Assembly (NCBI RefSeq): GCF_017874215.1
Contig: NZ_JAGGLB010000059.1
Span: forward strand, 1-34,223
DNA length: 34,223 nucleotides
Source of the DNA: Paenibacillus eucommiae
GTDB lineage: Bacteria > Bacillota > Bacilli > Paenibacillales > NBRC-103111
Reading direction: 5' to 3'
The translations under genes were made by a program, and so were the position numbers. This document shows positions 29,799-34,223 of this stretch, one piece after another. The stretch's first letter is position 1; each line of letters opens with the position of its first letter. Under the pieces are notes generated by a model that was not told the origin of the DNA, ran no database searches, and saw only the letters and a program-made list of their open reading frames with translations.

Positions 29799-30719
29799 TT
29801 GAAGGCAGTTATTCAGCTTGATAAAGTGCGAAAGCAGTACGGCTCCAGAGCAGCGGTGGACGATATTACGATGGATATTCACGAAGGTGAAATTTTTGGC
29901 ATAGTGGGTCCTAATGGGGCAGGGAAAACGACCTTGATTGAGATTATTGAAGGACTGCGTACAGCTGATAGCGGTGTGGCTACGGTATTAGGCATGGATA
30001 TCCGCAAGCATGCGGAGGAGATCAAGCAGCGCATCGGTGTTCTGCTGCAGTCAAGCTCCATTCCTGAGAAGGCAAAGGTGAAAGAAGTGTTCCAGCTGTT
30101 TGCCTCGTTCTACAAGAAACCAGTTGATTTGCAGAAAGTAACGCGATTTCTCGGGTTGGAGGATAAACAAAACGAGTATATCAAGTCTTTGTCCGGAGGC
30201 TGGAAGCAGCGTGTCTCACTGGCCCTTACTTTAATTAATGATCCTGCTATTGTTTTTCTCGATGAACCGAGTATGGGGCTGGACCCTAATGCGCGAAACG
30301 AGATGTGGCAGATGATTCTTAGCCTGAAGCAAGAAGGACGGACGATCGTCGTGACGACTCATTATATGGAGGAAGCGGAGACTTTATGCGACCGTGTAGC
30401 TCTGATCGACAAAGGGCGGTTGATTGCACTAGATACGCCTAAAAAGCTGATTTCGCTGCTGGGTGGCACAAGACGCATAGGCTTCAAAAACACTGGTCAT
30501 GCTGACCAGGAAGCTTTATCCAAGCTTTCAGGCGTTACGCAGATAGAATGGAAGCCGGACTGGATCAAGCTGCATTCCAACGATAAGGACCAAACGTTAA
30601 AACAGCTGTTTCATCTTGCCGAGCAGGAGAACTGGCTTGTGAGTGAATTGACATTGGAGAATACCTCGATGAATGATGTCTTTAGCGAAATGACCATGCA
30701 CGGAAAGGGGAATGGATAA
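29799..30719 (+). CDS. ABC-2 exporter ATPase
   Basis: This is an ATPase of 306 residues. Walker A is GPNGAGKTT, the signature LSGGWKQRVS, Walker B IVFLDEPSMGLD, and the switch His is in VTTHYMEEAETLCDRV. The DrrA/CcmA-like build with a C-terminal regulatory part of about 80 residues marks it as an exporter subunit (drug, lipid or peptide). It starts with TTG, with GTAGGAGG placed 8 bases before. Its stop overlaps the permease start by one base (TAATG). The promoter has an overlapping palindrome. Confidence 0.9.
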   Translation: MKAVIQLDKVRKQYGSRAAVDDITMDIHEGEIFGIVGPNGAGKTTLIEIIEGLRTADSGVATVLGMDIRKHAEEIKQRIGVLLQSSSIPEKAKVKEVFQLFASFYKKPVDLQKVTRFLGLEDKQNEYIKSLSGGWKQRVSLALTLINDPAIVFLDEPSMGLDPNARNEMWQMILSLKQEGRTIVVTTHYMEEAETLCDRVALIDKGRLIALDTPKKLISLLGGTRRIGFKNTGHADQEALSKLSGVTQIEWKPDWIKLHSNDKDQTLKQLFHLAEQENWLVSELTLENTSMNDVFSEMTMHGKGNG

Positions 30720-31465
30720 TGAACAGCTATTTGAGGCTGATGGCATTTGATTTTAAACTATATTTTCGCGACTTGCTGACGATATTTTGGCTGCTGGTGT
30801 ATCCGATTCTGATGCTGGTTATATTCGGCTCTATATTTGGAGATCAGCCTGGGACTGAGCCCGGAACACGGTACATCGATACGTATGTTCCCGCATTATG
30901 TGTGCTGAATGTCATTTCGGTTTCTGTTTTTACGCTGAACATCAACATGGTGACCTACCGTGTGAATGGAACATTGCGCAGGTTTCGGGTTACTCCTGTC
31001 CGCGCGTCTGCGGTGCTAGCTTCTCAAGGGATGCAGGGGGTCTTTCTAATTCTGGCTGGGGCAACTGAAATTATCGTACTCGCCAAGCTGGTTTGGGATA
31101 TTCAACTTACTTTTTCCGGGCTGCTGACACTTATCGTTTGTCTGCTGCTGGGGTGCATTGGCTTTTTCAGTCTTGGGTTTGCGATGTCAGGTCTTACGAA
31201 AAATGCCGGGGCAGCAAGCGGGCTGGCGATGGTTATCTTTTTTCCTGCCTTATTTTTATCCGGGATTGCTATGCCGCTTGAAATTATGCCGCAATTTATG
31301 CAATCCGCGAGCAAATGGCTGCCGATGACTTATTTCGTGGATTTGGCTCAGGGAGTGTGGCTAGGTCATTCGATTACGGAGTATGGCTTGGAGCTTGCTG
31401 TTCTTGCCGGTTTTGGGATGCTTTGTGTGGCTCTTGCTTTTTGGCTGTTCCGGTGGGAGAATTAA
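30719..31465 (+). CDS. ABC-2 exporter permease
   Basis: This is a membrane protein of 248 residues with about six helices, of the ABC-2 type. The N-terminal helix (LTIFWLLVYPILMLVIFGSIFG), an outer loop (DQPGTEPGTRYIDTYVPAL), the RVNGTLRRFRVTPVRASAVL coupling segment, and the conserved FLSGIAMPLEIMPQFMQ with KWLPMTYFVD near the end are all typical. It is translationally coupled to the ATPase gene. Two copies would form the channel. The exported substrate is unknown. Confidence 0.9.
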   Translation: MNSYLRLMAFDFKLYFRDLLTIFWLLVYPILMLVIFGSIFGDQPGTEPGTRYIDTYVPALCVLNVISVSVFTLNINMVTYRVNGTLRRFRVTPVRASAVLASQGMQGVFLILAGATEIIVLAKLVWDIQLTFSGLLTLIVCLLLGCIGFFSLGFAMSGLTKNAGAASGLAMVIFFPALFLSGIAMPLEIMPQFMQSASKWLPMTYFVDLAQGVWLGHSITEYGLELAVLAGFGMLCVALAFWLFRWEN

Positions 31466-31519
31466 TGTATCTTTCACGTTCAGGCGATGGCGGGCACATT
31501 GGTATTAGGAGTGGTTGGA

Positions 31520-32140
31520 TTGGCAAAAGGCAAGGATAGATCAGTATCTCCCGCAGGGCGGTCAGGAGCTAAGGCAGAACCAGAGAAGCAAGCGCTGCAG
31601 GATATTGAGTTTATCAAACAGTTAATCGCAAAAAATAAGAAAAAGCTGGATCAATCCCCACCATTTTTGTTTATTTGGGGAACTTATATGATGGTTGGTT
31701 ATATAGGCATGCAGTTCAACCATACGTTGTGGCCTATGTGGTTTTGGTCATGTGGTGCGGTTATTGGCGGCCTTTTATCTTCCATTGTAGGCATCAGGCA
31801 ATCGCGCAATGCTCCCGTTCAGGAGGGCGGCTCCTATGGCTGGATGTTCTGGCTTCCTTTTATGGCTACGATGCTGGTAGGGTGTGCGATGATGTTTACC
31901 GATATTGTGAGACTTGAATATGCGTCTCTTTTCTGGTGCATGCTGATAGGAATTGCGTATATTTCATTGGGAACCTTAGTAGGAAAAGGTCCTGTCTTTC
32001 TTGGAATCTGGTTTATCGTACTCTCCATATTCATTCGGCTGTTTATGCTCGAATACCAAAACCTCCTGCTAGGACTGCTCGGCGGAGGGAGCGTTATTGT
32101 GACGGCATTGTTGCTGCAGCGGAGGAAAAAGCATGGGTGA
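31520..32140 (+). CDS. Membrane protein of unknown function in the exporter operon
   Basis: The TTG at 31520 follows AGGAG by 8 bases and gives 206 residues; an in-frame ATG at 31487 without a site would add 11. A charged N-terminal part (about 1-50, ending AKNKKKLDQSP) is followed by six hydrophobic helices up to a basic end (LQRRKKHG). I recognise no family with confidence. Such proteins often precede a PF13601 winged-helix regulator in Firmicute exporter operons, and here its end overlaps that regulator by 8 bases. It may sense or modulate the exporter. Confidence 0.7.
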   Translation: MAKGKDRSVSPAGRSGAKAEPEKQALQDIEFIKQLIAKNKKKLDQSPPFLFIWGTYMMVGYIGMQFNHTLWPMWFWSCGAVIGGLLSSIVGIRQSRNAPVQEGGSYGWMFWLPFMATMLVGCAMMFTDIVRLEYASLFWCMLIGIAYISLGTLVGKGPVFLGIWFIVLSIFIRLFMLEYQNLLLGLLGGGSVIVTALLLQRRKKHG

Positions 32141-32450
32141 TAATATCCTTGGTGCGATTGACGAAACGATACATGCCAAGGCGCGCCTTGGAATTATGAG
32201 CTTGCTGACCGTTCATGGGGAGTGTGACTTTGTGTTTTTGCGCAAAGAGCTTGAGCTGACGGAAGGGAATCTTGGCAACCATATTCGTGTGCTTGAAGAG
32301 GCTGGCTATATTCTTGTCACCAAAACGTTCGCCGGAAAACGTCCCAAAACGACCTGCACTTCTACCAAGCTGGGTATGGAAATGTTTCAGCAATATATTG
32401 AGGGCTTGGAAAAAATTATTCGCATGGCTCAGACTGGCAAGAAGAGTTAG
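32133..32450 (+). CDS. Winged-helix transcriptional regulator (HTH_34 type)
   Basis: This is a DNA-binding protein of 105 residues: ARLGIMSLLTVHGECDFVFLRKELELTEGNLGNHIRVLEEAGYILVTKTFAGKRP in outline matches the PF13601 winged-helix family, a MarR/ArsR-like single-domain group. The recognition helix is TEGNLGNHIRVLEE, and the wing has KTFAGKRPKT. It has no added ligand domain. It is last in the exporter operon and overlaps the membrane protein gene by 8 bases, and it probably represses the operon through the palindrome at 29721-29739. Confidence 0.88.
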   Translation: MGDNILGAIDETIHAKARLGIMSLLTVHGECDFVFLRKELELTEGNLGNHIRVLEEAGYILVTKTFAGKRPKTTCTSTKLGMEMFQQYIEGLEKIIRMAQTGKKS

Positions 32451-32472
32451 CAGTCACCTGCAAGTAAAAAAA

Positions 32473-32506
32473 AACCTTGGTCTGACGAAACCGTCAAACC
32501 AAGGTT
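32473..32506 (-). terminator. Strong hairpin with A/T tract
   Basis: AACCTTGGT (32473-32481) with ACCAAGGTT (32498-32506), plus inner TGAC / GTCA, forms a 13-bp stem with one C-A mismatch. The A-run to its left (32466-32474) makes a T-run on the minus strand, so it best serves the minus-strand blaR1 remnant. It could also stop the regulator operon on the plus strand. Confidence 0.8.
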
Positions 32507-32530
32507 CGATTTACAACTTTACTACTCAAA

Positions 32531-32602
32531 GTTTCACCGCTTCACCGCTTCACCACTCCACCACGTATTTCACCACATATCACCACACGTATCACCACGT
32601 AT
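32531..32602. repeat. TTCACC / CACCACGTAT simple repeats
   Basis: Short units TTCACCGC (twice) pass into CACCACGTAT-like units (about four). This is low-complexity, T/C/A-rich spacer DNA between the exporter operon and the blaR1 remnant. Confidence 0.65.
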
Positions 32603-32623
32603 GCTGAAAAGCGGCGATGCCCC

Positions 32624-32866
32624 TTATTTATCATGGTCCCATTTATCATAGGACTCATCATAGACCGATGTTAGGCCCTTGTCTTTGCTGGTTAAATAAA
32701 TAGTCCCTATCACATTTAATCGAACTGTTAAAATTAACCATATCCAATATTTCCATTTTGCCGCATATTGTTTGCTTAACATTGGCGACAACATCATTAA
32801 ACCGATAATGACCAGACTTGTAGTCATGGAAACAATCAGAAAGTCCGTGAACAGACCTGCAAGCAT
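32624..32866 (-). pseudogene. Truncated BlaR1/MecR1-like (M56) sensor, N-terminal remnant
   Basis: The 80-residue frame starts FTDFLIVSMTTSLVIIGLMM and runs to AAKWKYWIWLILTVRL, which is how BlaR1/MecR1-type M56 metallopeptidase sensors begin (first two membrane helices). After about 50 residues it leaves the family and ends in a short acidic tail. The protease HExxH domain and the sensor domain are gone. Its ATG overlaps the stop of the blaI remnant (TGATG), the normal arrangement of the intact pair. The whole pair is decayed. Confidence 0.75.
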
Positions 32867-33000
32867 CAGGATTTCTCCTTTTCTACTTGATCAAGCATTT
32901 CCCGAAGCTCTGCAAGATTTTTTTTGTCAATGGCCCTCCCATTGTACATTGACATCACCATGTCTTGAACCGAGTTGTCAAACAACTTGACAAGGCACAT
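32866..33000 (-). pseudogene. BlaI/MecI-like repressor, C-terminal remnant
   Basis: Read leftward from 33000, the frame encodes 44 residues, including KLFDNSVQDMVMSMYNG and LAELREMLDQVEKEKS. This matches the C-terminal dimerisation helices of BlaI/MecI repressors. The DNA-binding half is missing: a stop codon stands directly upstream in frame. With the neighbouring BlaR1-like remnant it shows that an antibiotic-sensing pair once stood here. Confidence 0.7.
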
Positions 33001-33015
33001 TCAAGTATTTACACT
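32975..33015 (+). promoter_or_regulatory. Promoter and inverted repeat upstream of the Nif3-like gene
   Basis: TTGACA (32987-32992), a 17-base spacer and TACACT (33010-33015). The -35 box is the right arm of the perfect inverted repeat TTGTCAA-ACAAC-TTGACAA (32975-32993). A left-over operator is possible, since the site lies inside the blaI remnant. Confidence 0.5.
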
Positions 33016-33031
33016 TTCGAGTTACATACCA

Positions 33032-33060
33032 TGGACGTTTTTATGAAATTTAAGTATAAT
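33032..33060 (+). promoter_or_regulatory. Second promoter of the Nif3-like gene
   Basis: TGGACG (33032-33037), a 17-base spacer and a consensus TATAAT (33055-33060) end 42 bases before the start codon. Confidence 0.6.
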
Positions 33061-33102
33061 ACTTCTAATTTATAGAAAACGAAAGGATAGGAAGAGAACC
33101 AC

Positions 33103-34017
33103 ATGGAATCCATTTTATATTTGGGAAGCAGGTTAAATGATTTTTTTGAAATTAGAGATCTTGAGAAAGACCCAGGGTTTAGCAGGTTTATACCGATGGT
33201 CTACGACCCGATTGAATTTGATTGGAAAAGTTATTTTGAAAAGGATTTTACTACCCGATTCAATGGACTTATGTTGAAAGGAACAGATCATGTTCAAAGC
33301 GTACATCTGGCTGTTTTCCCAACTGAAGAAGTATTGGAGACATTTACTAATGAATCACAGCCGGGTGACCTCCTATTTATGCATCATCCACTACATATGG
33401 AGTGTGGGGATCCTAAGGGTAATTGGGGAAGAGGATTTTTACCGATAAGAAAAGACCTGCTGGATAAAATAAAAGACAAAGGATTATCGGTTTATACCTG
33501 TCATGCTCCGTTGGATTATAATAAGCAAATAAGCACAAGCCTTGCCATAGCTGAACAATTGGGAGCTAAGGTTCTAGAAGAATTTGTTCCATTCGCCAAT
33601 GGATATGCCGGGTTAATTTGTGAAATGAATACCACAACTACTTCAGAAATTATTGACAGCTTACAATCTATTTTTGATATTCCTTACGTAGACTTTGAAG
33701 GGAAAGAAAACGACAGGATTGAAAAGATTGCAATTGTTGCAGGGTCTGGTGATGAAGTCACAGACATGAAAATAGCTGAAGCTAAAAATGTTCAAGCTTA
33801 TATAACTGGAGAAATCCATTGCCATATTGATAACGAAAAGGGAAGACGAAAATTTCAAACCATGATGGATTACGTACCAAATACAAAAATGTCGCTGATC
33901 GGAGTTTCCCATGCTTCATCTGAATTTTTGGTTATGAAAACTCAGCTGTATACATGGTTTAATGATAATTTCGATGTTGCAGTCAAATTAATACCACAAA
34001 ATAAGTGGTGGAGATAA
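33103..34017 (+). CDS. Nif3-like dinuclear metal-centre protein
   Basis: This is a 304-residue protein of the Nif3/YqfO (DUF34) family, which forms toroidal hexamers with a two-metal site. Metal-binding landmarks are present in order: LLFMHHPLHME (about 90-100), YTCHAPLDY (about 130-138), AYITGEIHCH (about 233-242) and GVSHASSEFLVMKT near 268-281. An AGGAAGAG site precedes the ATG. Family members are widespread but their reaction is unsettled. The gene seems monocistronic with its own promoters. The composition is more AT-rich than the exporter operon. Confidence 0.85.
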   Translation: MESILYLGSRLNDFFEIRDLEKDPGFSRFIPMVYDPIEFDWKSYFEKDFTTRFNGLMLKGTDHVQSVHLAVFPTEEVLETFTNESQPGDLLFMHHPLHMECGDPKGNWGRGFLPIRKDLLDKIKDKGLSVYTCHAPLDYNKQISTSLAIAEQLGAKVLEEFVPFANGYAGLICEMNTTTTSEIIDSLQSIFDIPYVDFEGKENDRIEKIAIVAGSGDEVTDMKIAEAKNVQAYITGEIHCHIDNEKGRRKFQTMMDYVPNTKMSLIGVSHASSEFLVMKTQLYTWFNDNFDVAVKLIPQNKWWR

Positions 34018-34223
34018 TTGAACTAGTGGTAAACGGGTCAAGATGGGTTTTATCCGCTCCTGAAAGGACGCCCCTCAATGGACGCCATCGTTAAAGTAAG
34101 ATGTGGACCCGACCCGGTGCTTTTAACGATGAAAAACCAACCATGACGTTCGTAGCCGACGTCACCACCAAGAATGAAAATAGGGGTTCTAGCAAAGGTT
34201 TTTTAAAAGAAAGAACCGTCAAG
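34018..34223. repeat. Window-end spacer with a fragment of the palindrome module
   Basis: Positions 34086-34136 match 19505-19555: the right arm CATCGTTAAA of one palindrome, a GTAAG..ATGTGGA spacer, GGTGCTT, then the left arm TTTAACGATG and AAAAA. The outer partner arms are absent, so both palindromes are broken. No gene is seen in the remaining bases. Near the end GGTTCT and AGAACC are inverted around an A/T-rich centre, a weak terminator-like stem. Confidence 0.7.

Overview
The window looks like chromosomal DNA of a Paenibacillus-type Firmicute. The signs are strong GGAGG ribosome sites with frequent GTG/TTG starts, an LplB/YtcP-type sugar ABC cassette without its own ATPase, SLH-domain surface proteins, an AraC-solute-binding-protein fusion resembling B. 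subtilis Btr, and Fur boxes of the Bacillus TGATAAT-N-ATTATCA type. No rRNA, tRNA or CRISPR array was seen. This genus call is inference from gene families, not from a search.

Layout. (1) 0.5-6.5 kb: a carbohydrate uptake cassette (lipoprotein, two permeases) and a Tat-exported pectate-lyase-like beta-helix protein broken by an apparent one-base deletion. (2) 7.1-8.7 kb: an SLH protein and, divergently, a NikR-type nickel regulator with a histidine-rich tail. (3) 8.8-11.4 kb: an AT-rich patch with an IS4-type transposase remnant, unknown genes and a nucleoside deoxyribosyltransferase-like gene, probably acquired horizontally. (4) 11.5-13.6 kb: an AraC regulator reading in frame into a siderophore-binding lipoprotein, with Fur-type promoters upstream and inside the reading frame. 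(5) 13.7-18.9 kb: a five-gene nickel/peptide-type ABC importer. (6) 18.9-19.9 kb: a gene-free block of A-rich tandem repeats, four TTTAACGATG palindromes and one copy of a long-hairpin repeat. (7) 19.9-27.1 kb: two divergent transcription units around a GntR regulator fused to a solute-binding domain. They encode RidA, an SDR dehydrogenase, an M20 amidohydrolase, a glutamate-1-semialdehyde-aminomutase-like aminotransferase and two amidohydrolase-fold proteins, one lacking the metal ligands. (8) 27.2-29.4 kb: a small DUF protein, then an ECF sigma factor with its membrane anti-sigma factor. (9) 29.8-32.5 kb: an ABC-2 exporter operon ending in a winged-helix regulator, with a palindrome over its promoter. 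(10) 32.6-34.0 kb: remnants of a BlaI-BlaR1 pair and a Nif3-like gene.

The most notable unexplained features are a dispersed repeat present three times (near 6.6, 19.7 and 29.5 kb). It folds as a very long hairpin with compensatory changes between copies, and also carries a conserved GTG-started small reading frame. It is linked to a second family of short perfect palindromes (TTTAACGATG / CATCGTTAAA). The divergent GntR-controlled cluster looks like an uncharacterised catabolic pathway for a nitrogen-containing compound.
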